A stretch of 63,502 nucleotides of DNA from Nemertoderma westbladi (lineage: Eukaryota; Xenacoelomorpha; Nemertodermatida; Nemertodermatidae), in contig JAUCBJ010006624.1 in assembly GCA_032718475.1 (NCBI GenBank), positions 1-63,502 of the forward strand, in the 5' to 3' direction. A program made the translations under genes and the position numbers. This document shows positions 44,202 to 55,600 of the stretch, piece by piece (positions within the stretch are counted from its first letter, which is position 1; every line of letters begins with the position of its first letter). A model generated the notes under the pieces. That model worked only from the letters and a program-made list of their open reading frames with translations. It searched no databases and had not been told where the DNA came from.

Positions 44202-44478
44202 GTTTACAGTAGCTAGTCGCAATCGTAAAAGTAACCTAACTCTCCAAGGAAAACCTGAAGTACATCTAAGCCTTTGGGACGGACAGTCGAGTGACTTGTG
44301 CCGGTTGTCGTTGTCGTTGTGCGGCTACGTCGTTGGCGAAAGTACGGCGGCGACGACACATCGGCGCTGAGGATCTCGTACTGTCCAGGGGTTGATTGGG
44401 GTAGGCAGCGACGCCCGCTCGCCTAAATGTGGACTCATTATAATATGGATAAACTCATATATAGCAGATTAGACGGAG

Positions 44479-44775
44479 TTGATAGAAGATGGTCTTGGTA
44501 TCGGGGAGCGATATACCCTACTTTTACAAGCGTTTGTTGATAGCTTAATACGCGGCGACGTTAGTCCAACTGCTGCGGAGGACGATGGTCGTTATATCGA
44601 ACCGCCAATGTCCCAAGAGCAGCTCACGCGTGAGTTGGACTATAGAAAATTCGCTGCTCGATATACGCAGCGTAATGGTACGTATATGGTCTTCTTAACT
44701 ACTGGTCATCCTATCGATTTACATAATACGGACTATGTCGACTATATATCCTGCCCAGCGGAGTCGGAACCATAA
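44479..44775 (+). CDS. LTR-borne ORF, 98 aa, unknown
   Basis: Same protein as the 158-aa frame in the inverted LTR (50862-51338), lacking its N-terminal extension because ATATGACGG is changed to ATTAGACGG. The conserved core runs IEDGLGIGERYTLLLQAFVD to DYVDYISCPAESEP. In copy A it is broken by a frameshift and a TAG. No domain is recognised. It would need a transcript covering U3, which the LTR promoter downstream does not make from the same LTR. Confidence 0.3.
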   Translation: MIEDGLGIGERYTLLLQAFVDSLIRGDVSPTAAEDDGRYIEPPMSQEQLTRELDYRKFAARYTQRNGTYMVFLTTGHPIDLHNTDYVDYISCPAESEP

Positions 44776-46054
44776 ACTGAAATTCGAATGCGAAAATTCT
44801 ATTCGAAATCGACTCGAAAGAAAAGACACTAAAGAAACAAATAAACGCGGTAACTCCAACGTATATTTGGAATTCTTGATAGAAGCATTGTAACAACAAA
44901 TAAATATCACCCGCGTTTCCCCTACCAGACGTGCGTCTTTGGTATTATTATGATAAATGCCCTAGACCCAACTAATAAACGGAAAGACATAAACATCCAC
45001 GGAAACGTTGTGTTAAACACAGTTGTGCTCGTTATATTTACTGGAGTTTCGAGCGAAACTTGTTTGACGTATCACCTATGCTCACTCGGCTCGAACGATC
45101 CTGGAGTAAACCTACGATCAGAGTCCCGGAATACTCGGTCAAACCTCCTCATTCCTTAGTTGGACCTCAGACCTGCGATCCTGGTGGTGTCGCGGATCCT
45201 CGCGGACTGTATTCACTGTTCAAAGATCTAGTGCTACCCTAACAATTAATCGGTAACACTCCGACAGTGATTTCTAGCTAGCCGCCCATCTTACCTAGCC
45301 GGATTGTGACGCGGACATTTAATATCGCCGTTTAACCCTTACCATCGTCCCGGCTTGACACGATATAACCTGTCACCAGAGTGGCGGAGAACATTGTACC
45401 AAACGAGTTAAACGCTATTCTACAAAGATCAGAAAGGAAACCTACGTTTGTTCAGATAAACGTAAGTTATAACAGCAAGTCCAAGCGATAAACGAATTGT
45501 CTTTATCTCAGTTCGATTGTGAAATCCAGAATCTCTAAGAAGATATCGCACTTAGACAACCCCATTCTCTGCGAGAGTTTTGGATGAACGTATCCAGCTA
45601 CGAGCGGAGGAAAATCAGCTCGAGGAGAAGCATATCGAAACGGCGGATACCCCGACCATAATCCTACACCTTCTGATGCAATCATATTGCACCCTTCACC
45701 CAGGATTTACAGCCCTCCTAGTAAAGTGGCTCCCCCAAAGAGAAAAGGACTCTTGTTAGCCTCAAGAAACTGCGTAAACGCCGTCCGCGCAAGAAAGACT
45801 AACTGTTTAGAGTATTTTTATATTTTAGAAACTGTGATTTGTATATTTTATAGACTGAAAATCCCATTTTCTGGGAGCGGTGTAAAAGCTTTTGCTGAAT
45901 TGTCCGGTTATTTTTCCTTATTTTTCCCGTAAAATACTCTGTAGTTGGTTTACCAGGCATAAAAAGGCCGTGTCCTTGCTGTACTGGTGTTTTAGCGGAC
46001 ATAAAAGCTATTTCTTCTGTATTTGTACTTTAGAGGACATAATCCGTAATTCCG

Positions 46055-46245
46055 TGACGTAAAAGCTCGATACTCTTGAAAACAGTGTCGCTACCATGAC
46101 GACGGCTAGCAGCTGATATTGCCACGTCGACGTTTCTTTGTTTCTCTGTTCTCTCGTTGTTCAGGTTGACCAATCAGAGCGTTTGTTGTCTCTGTGTTGG
46201 AGGTATATACAGAAACTCAGTAGTTCAGTGTTATGTTTTTGCCCA
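46055..46245 (+). promoter_or_regulatory. LTR promoter, copy D
   Basis: TGACGTAA (46055), ACCAATCAG (46169) and GTATATAC (46203) are in canonical order; start expected near 46235. Identical in the 5' LTR remnant at 31341-31540. Being in a 3' LTR, it points into the satellite and could transcribe it. Confidence 0.6.
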
Positions 46246-46910
46246 GAGCCTAAGAACCGGCTTTTGGCACCTCCGTGTTTTCAGTTTTTAGTCTTACACT
46301 AGTAGGTTTAATTATAAGGACATATATCCTTTAACCTGGCTTTTAATCGCTGCTAACTGATCATACATACTGACTGCTGAAACATTGCAAACTCATAACA
46401 ATCAGTGTTTTCAGTTGTTGTTTTATACTGCTATTTACTGTCAGTTCTTCATAATATGGTTGATGAATTATTATATTTGGAATAACGATAAATAACCCCG
46501 AAACCCAATATTCTTGATATACCGAAGGTAAGAGAGAAAGGTTACCAGATAACGATTGTGACTTATGTTAAAGTGGTTTGAAGTGAATCTAATGTTATTT
46601 GATAGACCCTACATGAGTCAGTCTGTGTTCCTTTTATATGTGACTAAAATCAGTGAAGATTGGCAGATTAGTGTGCAGTATTGTGCAGCATTGTGTATGA
46701 GTGAGTCTGTTAAAGAAGCAATTCCTAAAGAATGCGCCATATATGTGAATTATAATTAAGCCATATCGTTGTGAGTAGTTTAAGTCATAACTCTGTTTAT
46801 ATAGATAAAGTGCCACGTCCTAAAGGAACTGTTAATATTCCCGAAGGTGAATAATATTGTCAGAGATTATATAATACTGTCAGTCGAATAATACATTAGG
46901 CTTACATAGC

Positions 46911-46916
46911 AATAAA
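46911..46916 (+). promoter_or_regulatory. LTR polyadenylation signal, copy D
   Basis: AATAAA about 680 bp after the promoter and 175 bp before the LTR end, conserved in copies A and E. It marks the likely R/U5 boundary. Confidence 0.55.
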
Positions 46917-47091
46917 ATTAAACCGTCGAACCGAATCTCCCGGGAATATCCAGCGGGTGAATGATCGCGCACAGATTGGTTTCGACTAGTGTAGTGAATC
47001 AAATACTTGTCATAGACTAAAAACCGATTTAATATCTAGAAGACATCTTAATTTGGTGGGTTAAACTGCCAAAGGTCTGAAAGCGCAAACA

Positions 47092-48605
47092 GTGGAGCTT
47101 CGCAAATGTCGTGATCTTTGCGAAATATTTTGTGTTTACCAATACTATAGATGGAGCTTTTCAAATGTCGCGATCCTTGCGAAATATTTTGTGTTTACCA
47201 ATACTATAGGTGGAGCTTTGCAAACGTCTCGATCTTCGCGAAATATTTTGTGTTTACCAATACTATAGATGGAGCTTTTCAAATGTCGCGATCCTTGCGA
47301 AATATTTTGTGTTTACCAATACTATAGGTGGAGCTTTGCAAACGTCTCGATCTTCGCGAAATATTTTGTGTTTACCAATACTATAGATAGAGCTTCGCAA
47401 ATGTCGCTATCTTCGCGAAATATTTTGTGTTTACCAATACTATAGATAGAGCTTCGCAAATGTCGCAATCTTCGCGAAATATTTTGTGTTTACCAATACT
47501 ATAGGTGGAGCTTTGCAAACGTCTCGATCTTCGCAAAATATTTTGTGTTTACCAATACTTTAGGTGGAGCTTCGCAAACGTCATGATCTTCGTGACATAT
47601 TTTGTGTTTACCAATACTATAGGTGGAGCTTCGCAAATGTCGTGATCTTTGCGAAATATTTTGTGTTTACCAATACTATAGATGGAGCTTTGCAAACGTC
47701 TCGATCTTCGCAAAATATTTTGTGTTTACCAATACTTTAGGTGGAGCTTCGCAAACGTCTCGATCTTCGCAAAATATTTTGTGTTTACCAATACTTTAGG
47801 TGGAGCTTCGCAAACGTCATGATCTTCGTGACATATTTTGTGTTTACCAATACTATAGGTGGAGCTTTGCAAACGTCTCGATCTTCGCGAAATATTTTGT
47901 GTTTACCAATACTATAGATAGAGCTTCGCAAATGTCGCAATCTTCGCGAAATATTTTGTGTTTACCAATACTATAGATGGAGCTTCGCAAATGTCGTGAT
48001 CTTTGCGAAATATTTTGTGTTTACCAATACTATAGGTGGAACTTCGCAAATGTCGCGATCTTCGCGATATTTTGTGTTTACCAATACTATAGATAGAGCT
48101 TTTCAAATGTCGCGATCCTTGCGAAATATTTTGTGTTTACCAATACTATAGGTGGAGCTTCGCAAATGTCGCGATCTTCGCGAAATATTTTGTGTTTAAC
48201 AATACTATAGGTGGAGCTTCGCAAATGTCGCGATCTTTGCGAAATATTTTGTGTTTAACAATACTATAGGTGGAGCTTCGCAAATGTCGCAATCTTCGCG
48301 AAATATTTTGTGTTTACCAATACTATAGATAGAGCTTCGCAAATGTCACAATCTTCGCGAAATATTTTGTGTTTACCAATACTATAGGTGGAGCTTTGCA
48401 AACGTCTCGATCTTCGCAAAATATTTTGTGTTTACCAATACTTTAGGTGGAGCTTCGCAAACGTCATGATCTTCGTGACATATTTTGTGTTTACCAATAC
48501 TATAGGTGGAGCTTTGCAAACGTCTCGATCTTCGCGAAATATTTTGTGTTTACCAATACTATAGATAGAGCTTCGCAAATGTCGCAATCTTCGCGAAATA
48601 TTTTG
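47092..48605. repeat. 59-bp satellite array 1
   Basis: About 26 tandem monomers of 59 bp, typical segment TTTTGTGTTTACCAATACTA then a TAG(A/G)TGGAGCTTCGCAAA portion and GTCGCGATCTTCGCGAAATA. Several diagnostic variants recur in blocks (CTTTAGG with AACGTCATGATCTTCGTGAC). The array touches both BEL LTRs: at 47091/47092 it starts mid-monomer (GTGGAGC), and at 48605/48606 it stops at ATTTTG, with TGTT shared by monomer and LTR. Open frames through it on both strands are due to the repeat. Confidence 0.95.
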
Positions 48606-51436
48606 TGTTCGCGCTTTCAGACCTTTGGCAGTTTAACCCGCCAAATTAGGATGTCTTCTAGATAATAAATCACCTTTAGCCTATGACAAGTATTTAATTC
48701 ACTACACTAGTCGAAACCAATCTGTGCGCGATCATTCACCCGCTGGATATACCCGGGAGATTGGGTTCGACGGCTTAATTTTATTGCTATGTAAGCCTAA
48801 TGTATTATTCGACTGACAGTATTATATAATCTCTGACAATATTATTCACCTTCGGGGAATATTAACAGTTCCTTTAGGACGTGGCGCTCTATCTATATAA
48901 ACAGAGTTATGACTTAAACTACTCACAACGATATGGCTTAGTTATAATTCACATATATGGCGCATTCTTTAGGAAATGCTTCGTTATCAGTCTCACTCAT
49001 ACACAATGCTGCACAATACTGCACACTAATCTGCCGATCTTCACTGATTTTAGTCACATATAAAAGGAACACGGACCGAATCATGTAGGGTCTATCAAAT
49101 AACATTAGATTCACTTCAAACCACTCAACATAGGTCGCAATCATTTATCTGTAACCCTTCTCTCTTACCTTCGGTATATCAAGAATATTGGGTTTTCGGG
49201 GTTATTTGTCGTTATTCCAAATATAATAATTCATCAACCATATTATGAAGAACCGACAGTAAATAGCAGTATAACAATATAAAGTATGCACAGGTTGTTT
49301 GATTAGGTATGGTATGTTATGTTGTGATAAATGCAGTGATCAGACATCAGATAACGGATATATGTCCTTATAATTAAGCCTACTAGTGTAGGACTAAAAA
49401 CTGAAAACACGGAGGTGCCAAAAGCCGGTTCTTAGGCTCTGGGCAAAACATAACACTGAACTACTGAGTTTCTGTATACACCTCTAACACAGAGACAACA
49501 AACGCTCTGATTGGTCAACCTGAACAACGAGAGAACAAAGAAACAAAGAAACGTCGACGTGGCAATATCAGCTGCTAGCCGTCGTCATGGTAGCGACACT
49601 GTTTTCAAGAGTATCGAGCTTTTACGTCACGGAATTACGGATTATGTCCTCTAAAGTACAAATACAGAAGAAATAGCTTTTATGTCCGCTAAAACACCAG
49701 TACAGCAAGGACACGGCCTTTTTATGCCTGGTAAACCAACTACAGAGTATTTTACGGGAAAAATAAGGAAAAATAACCGGACAATTCAGCAAAAGCTTTT
49801 ACACCGCTCCCAGAAAATGGGATTTTCAGTCTATAAAATATAAAAATCACAGTTTCTAAAACATAAAGATACTCTAAACAGTTAGTCTTTCTTACGCAGA
49901 CGGCGTTTACGCAGTTTTTTGAGGCTAGCAAGAGTCTTTTTCTCTTTGGGGGGAGCCACTTTACTAGGAGGGCCATAACTCCTGGGTGAAGGGTGCAATA
50001 TGATTGCATCAGAAGGTGTAGGATTGTGGTCGAGGTATCTGCCGTTTCGATATGCTTCTCCTCGAGCTGATTTTCCTCCGCTCGTAGCTGGATACGTTCA
50101 TCCAAAAACTCTCGCAGAGAATAGGATCGTCCAAGTTCGATAACTTCTTAGAGATTCTGGATTTCCCAATCGAATTGAGATAAGGCCAATTCGTTTATCG
50201 ATTGGACTTACTGTTATAACTTACGTTTATCTGAACAAACGCAGGTTTCCTTTTTGATCTTTATAGAATAGCGTTTAACTCGTTTCGTACAACGCTCTCC
50301 TTCACCTTGATGAGGGGTTGTATCGCGTTAAACGTGGACGACCATACGGTTGGATAGTGATATTAGGTGTCCGCGTCACAATCCGGCTAGGTAAGATGGG
50401 CGGCTAGCTAGAAATCACTGTCGGAGTGTTACCGATTAATTGTTAGGGTAGCACTAGATCTTTGAACAGTGAATACAGTCCGCGAGGATCCGCGACACCA
50501 CCAGGATCGCAGGTCTGAGGTCCAACTAAGGAATGAGGAGGTTTGACCGAGTATTCCGGGACTCTGATCGTAGGTTTACTCCAGGATCGTTCGAGCCGAG
50601 TGAGCATAGGTGATACGTCAACAAGTTTCGGTTTACGTGGATGTTTATGTCTTTCCGTTTATTAGTTGGGTCTAGGGCATTTATCGTAATAATACCAAAG
50701 ACGCACGTCTGGTAGGGTAAACGCGGGTGATATTTATTTGTTGTTACAATGCTTCTATCAAGAATTCCAAATATACGTTGGAGTTACCGCGTCCATTTGT
50801 TTCTTTAGTGTCTTTTCTTTCGAGTCGATTTCGAATAGAATTTTCGCATTCGAATTTCAGTTTATGGTTCCGACTCCGCTGGGCAGGATATATAGTCGAC
50901 ATAGTCCGTATTGTGTAAATCGATAGGATGACCAGTAGTTAAGAAGCCCATATACATACCATTACGCTGCGTATATCGAGCAGCGAATTTTCTATAGTCC
51001 AACTCACGCGTGAGCTGCTCTTGGGACATTGGCGGTTCGATATAACGACCATCGTCCTCCGCAGCAGTTGGACTAACGTCGCCGCGTATTAAGCTATCAA
51101 CAAACGCTTGTAAAAGTAGAGTATATCGCTCCCCGATACCAAGACCATCTTCTATCAACTCCGTCATATCTGCTATATATGAGTTTATCCATATTATAAT
51201 GAGTTTATATTTAGGCGAGCGGGCGTCGCTGCCTACCCCAATCAACCCCGGACAGTACGAGATCCTCAGCGCCGATGTGTCGTCGCCGCTGTACTTTCGC
51301 CAACGACGTAGCCGCACAACGACAACGACAACCGGCACAAGTCACTCAACTGTCCGTCCCAAAGGCTTAGATGTACTTCAGGTTTTCCTTGGAGAGTTAG
51401 GTTACTTTTACGATTGCGACTAGCTACTGTAAACAC
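48606..51436 (-). mobile_element. 3' LTR of right BEL copy (copy E)
   Basis: Inverted homologue of 44202-47091 and 1-2844. It differs in R, where ACAATATAAAGTATGC-type sequence replaces that of copies A and D. It has the best preserved LTR-borne ORF (50862-51338). The AATAAA is present as TTTATT at 48779. Confidence 0.85.
50862..51338 (-). CDS. LTR-borne ORF, 158 aa, unknown
   Basis: Longest form of the protein encoded in the U3 part of the BEL LTR. The first 57 residues (Val-rich, then basic) may be untranslated leader; an internal Met at residue 58 starts the 101-aa core, MTELIEDGLGIGERYTLL to ISCPAESEP. The core is acidic, shows mostly helical composition and has no signal peptide, membrane segment or zinc motif. 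It is open in copies D and E and broken in copy A. Accessory genes in U3 are known from some retroviruses (MMTV sag, HIV nef), which shows the location is possible; there is no sequence link to them. Chance conservation within a young repeat family is the alternative. Confidence 0.35.
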   Translation of the reverse strand: MPVVVVVVRLRRWRKYSGDDTSALRISYCPGLIGVGSDARSPKYKLIIIWINSYIADMTELIEDGLGIGERYTLLLQAFVDSLIRGDVSPTAAEDDGRYIEPPMSQEQLTRELDYRKFAARYTQRNGMYMGFLTTGHPIDLHNTDYVDYISCPAESEP

Positions 51437-52640
51437 ACTTTAGCAGTAACATTCACCTATAAACTCACAAATACCACACAACTGGTCACAACTACACACA
51501 TTCGGGCCATTTGTCCGTTAGTCAATGCCTTCCAGAATGTCACTGTATTATTATGTATCCCTGGATACTAGTAGTGCGCTATTTATTCCCTATGCTATTC
51601 AATGGGACAAGCTTTCTATTGTTCTTTTAACTCAATTCTAATTCTAGCGTGGTTGTTGCTATGGTGACATTATGCAAAGCTAGCGGTAGAATTAGGGTAA
51701 TTCCAATGCATACAGATCTGGGATGTTATTTAATAGTATTCTTTAATAGTCAATGTTCTGTTTTATACATGACTTTATGAATTTTATCGGCTATTGACTA
51801 TGTTTGGGAGACTTTCACACACTCATACGCATAATAAGATAAATCTCCGCTCCCTTGATCTATTAATTAATGGAATTTTGGGAATGTTATAAATTGCGTA
51901 AAAATGGCAATTTATTAAATTCATTAAGAGACATGAATTTAAATTTATTCCCTGAAATTTTATTATTTGATAATTAAATTGACATATTTTGATTCTAGAA
52001 CATGTCTGGGAACGCAAGATCCTTAATTCTATGACAATTGTCTTTTTAAGGATATCGGTAAATGCTACGATATCTTAATTGACTAGAATTGTTGAAGGAT
52101 CTGAATTTTACAGATTTTGACTTATTAGATTTGCAAATATTAAATAATTAATATTTGAGATGGGCACCGATTTATTCCAGAACTTGTCTGGGGACGTTAA
52201 CCACTGATTCTAGAATTTGTCTTTCAAGTATATCGGTGGGTGCCGCGATATCTTAATCGACTAGAATTACAGATGGTCAAAGGGTTTAACAGATTTATTT
52301 TGCGTGATACGCTACTGTTAAAGGGACATCACGCTACTATATGTATTATTTAATATACGGTATGAGAGCAATATCGCACGAAGCAATGTCAGTGTGAAGA
52401 GGCAAGTCGTTTCCAAGGTCTACCCAGAGCTTGGTTTAGCCGAGACACGAGGATCTGAACTTTGCATTCCTAATACTCTGCCTACCAATAATACTTAAAT
52501 ATAGTAGTGGCTTTATTGTACTTTAATAAGTACGGACATTTCATCTTACTGTAGTTACGTATTTATAATATAATACGGACAGTAAGGAAAGAGAAAAAAT
52601 AATTATTTCTTCGCCGTCTCGCTAAATATAATATAAGTAA
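51437..52640 (-). other. BEL 3' region, right copy
   Basis: Inverted counterpart of 42957-44201. About 160 bp just after the gag-pol stop of the left copy, including the possible polypurine tract and LTR start, are deleted, so the ORF reads into what was downstream sequence. A minus-strand AATAAA lies at 52512-52517. No independent gene. Confidence 0.6.
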
Positions 52641-55600
52641 TTACGTACGTAATAAACACGAATATATTGCACATGTTTGAAGGATTAGGGAGGTGGTCGT
52701 GGGAAGAGAATCTTGCCTTCCACAGTTTCCGGAGAGTCCCCCATTCCCTTCCGGTAAACACAAACGACCGACTGGGTGATTGAGTCGCTGCATCCCGAAT
52801 ACAATTCCAGGTTTCCTCTTCGTCCTGGAATAGTGACGATAGAAACATCGCTCTAGGTACACGACGGCCTTACAAAGCCGATTCCAGGAGCTATAGTGGT
52901 CCGTCGCTCCCTGCAGGAGAGGTGAGAGTCCCTGCGAGACGTCTGATGTTCCAGAGCTCCAATCGCTCTCTCTGATCTTCATGAAGGATCCACTCGCGGT
53001 GGGGAGGTCCAGATCCACGGCGTCGTCCCTGGCAATATGTAATACCGACAGATCTATCCCGGGTTCAAATAACTCCGATCCACCCGTCCAGGTTTTAGGT
53101 TTGACTTTCTCCGCTCCCTTGGCTGGTCTAATCTCAGTCGGAGTAAGATGGGGAGGCTGTTCATCCTCCTTACTCAGGAAGTCGGGTTCACCTAACCGGT
53201 CTGTAGTATCTGTCAGTTCTTGAGGAGTTGCTCCTCTGGAAGCGATGTCAGTTGGATTAAACTTCTTGGGGCAATATCTCCATTGATCTACATTGGAGCT
53301 AATATTGTCATTATCTGAGGAGTATGGTGTTCCCTCAGTTGGGTCGTCTCCCTCACTAGTATCATCTTCCCATTCACTCACCTGGCAGACGCGATCTTGA
53401 AGCAGTCTTTCTCTGAGCGTTCTTCGGGAAGGTCCAGTAAGGTACCAACCAACTCTAGTTCTTACCGCATAGGTCTGAAGTGGTTGCGGTTGAGTAGGTC
53501 GTTTCTCTAATGTCTCCAGCGCCTCATGCGCGTTTTGGCCGATGAGTATTTGCACTCCAGGATAATCAGTCTGGAATCGAGGTATCTTAAGATGTTGGAT
53601 ACTCTCATCCTCGTCCCAATTATAAAGGTCTGCTTGAGTAGTAGCGAAGTTCTTTATTGCCACCATTTTGACTGACCTTATACTGTGTTCTTCTAGTTTA
53701 TCCTGTGGAGTGGACAACTCACCTATATAATAGTCGGCAGCCACAGCAGATTTCCAAACCTGCATGATCCCTGACATGTTTAGCTTGGTTCGGAACTTGG
53801 GTTGTCCAGCAAAGATGTCTTCGGCTAGTTCTTTATCGATGAATGTTCCTGTGCTGCCGGAGTCCAGGAGGGCGTTCACTATATAGCTCTTCTGAGGTCC
53901 GTGGACCCGTAACTGGACTACAGGAAATTCTCGGATTCCTATATTGGAAGTTGGCGCTTTCCAAGATGGTTGTTGATCGGAAGTAGTTAGGGTGAGGTCG
54001 CTGTCTGTGTCTTTCTCGTACATGAGTGCTCGATACACTGCGGTGGTGTTTATTAAGTAACAGGATTCGTTTTCGTCGGAGAACTCGTCCGTATAGAATC
54101 CTTCCATCTCAGATTGATCAGTGTCGTTCACATCACTGAATTGGACATGTAGTTCGGAATCACTCACCTGACTCGGGCTGTTTCGTTCGAATTCCGTGTG
54201 CAACAAGATATGATGTTTTGCGCCGCACTTTGCACACCTTGCGTCGGAGTAACAGGTTCGCCGTTGGTGTCCTCGTCTGAGGCAATTATAACACAACCGC
54301 TTATCCCACATGACTTCACGTCTATCCTTTAGTGATTTCCTCAGGAATTTATCACACGCATTTAAACGGTGGGGCCCGTCGCACAGCACACATTTCGGCT
54401 TGATGTTACTTACTTTAACCTGTGCTATGTGGTGCACACTTGTTCTTTCCTCGGGCTTTCTCACCTGAATTCTTTTAGGAGACGTAGGAGGGGTTTTTTG
54501 TAACGGTTCCCTTCTGTCATTGGGTCGAGACTTGGATTTACTTACCTGGTCTTTAGGCGTTTTATTGACATAATAAGATCTTTCAGTGTCTTTCCCGCTG
54601 TCCTCTCCTTGAGAGGTTTGGCTTTCGCCGTCGTCTGTATAACACACTGGTGTTACCCTTCTCCTAGAAACGGGTTTCTCACTTACCTTGTTTTCCAGTG
54701 TCTTCTCTCTGGACTGCCTTAGGAGCTGTAATTTCACTTCTCCATCTAAGAATGACATGAGATCAGCCATGGTAGGGTCTCGTCGTTGTTGTTCCATCAT
54801 ATATAACACCTTCTTGTCCCAGCGTGTACCTACTCCACCCTTGGGCAAAGTAGATGCTAAGGCTCCTACAACCATAGAATTCTGGTATTCATGAGACTTA
54901 CCTAACCAATCTAGTTGTCTACAGATCTCCTGAATCTCATCGGAAAACTCTATAATCCCGCTGCTAAGAAACTTTCGGGGTGCCATTAATTTCGCATATA
55001 AATACCTAGCTATGTTAGTCCTATTACCATACCTGATGTTTAGTGTATCCCAAACTTGTCTTAATCCATCTGGATGTCCAATAAATTTTAACGCCATTGA
55101 CTTGGGAGATCCTTCCAAGCACTCGATGAGGTATCTAAGTTTTTCTCCATTAGATAGTACAGAGTTCTGTATGTTATCTTTGTAATATTCATTAAAAGGT
55201 AACCATTTCATCTCATCTCCATTGAATTTGACTATCTCTCCCACCTTCACTGCTTGACGGGCTTCGGTTCTAGCCATTTGACGCGTAAAACTTTCTTGGG
55301 CCATCGTGTTATTTAATATCGAGTTATCGGTATATAAATTTCTCGGATTATGATCAGGTCTATAGGGAATGTCATTATCAACAGGTCTATAATTACCCTT
55401 AATAGGGTTCACTATAGGAGTTTCTACTTCGCTAGCAGTATAGATGCGTGTAGGCTCCACACCTTGCGCATGAGATACTTCAGACCTAACAGGTTGACAC
55501 ATTGTTACAGGGGGTGGTGGTATACCCTTTTGTAAATTTACTAATTTATCGCGCTCTAGCGCGATATTTTGCTGCACTTCTTGCAACTCTAACTTACTTT

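Larger units (their letters stand above)
31341..47091 (+). mobile_element. BEL/Pao LTR retrotransposon, left copy
   Basis: The order is truncated 5' LTR (31341-31883 plus a foreign segment to 32350), leader (32351-34616), one intact gag-pol frame (34617-42815), 3' region, and 3' LTR to 47091. The 5' LTR piece matches the 3' LTR more closely than other copies, as expected of one element. Pol architecture (DUF1758 protease, reverse transcriptase, RNase H, integrase, DUF5641 in one polyprotein) is diagnostic of BEL/Pao. Both outer ends are imperfect: the left is cut within the LTR at the MULE fragment, and the right abuts a 59-bp satellite. Confidence 0.9.
44202..47091 (+). mobile_element. 3' LTR of left BEL copy (copy D)
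   Basis: Its extent here is defined by identity with copy A (which starts at window base 1) and the inverted copy at 48606-51436; it may begin further left. It ends ...GCGCAAACA at 47091, at the satellite. U3 carries three conserved reading-frame remnants: 44479-44775, about 45060-45242 (VSPMLTRLERSW ... KDLVLP), and a Lys/Arg-rich tail near 45590-45800. Promoter, R and polyadenylation signal follow. Confidence 0.85.
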
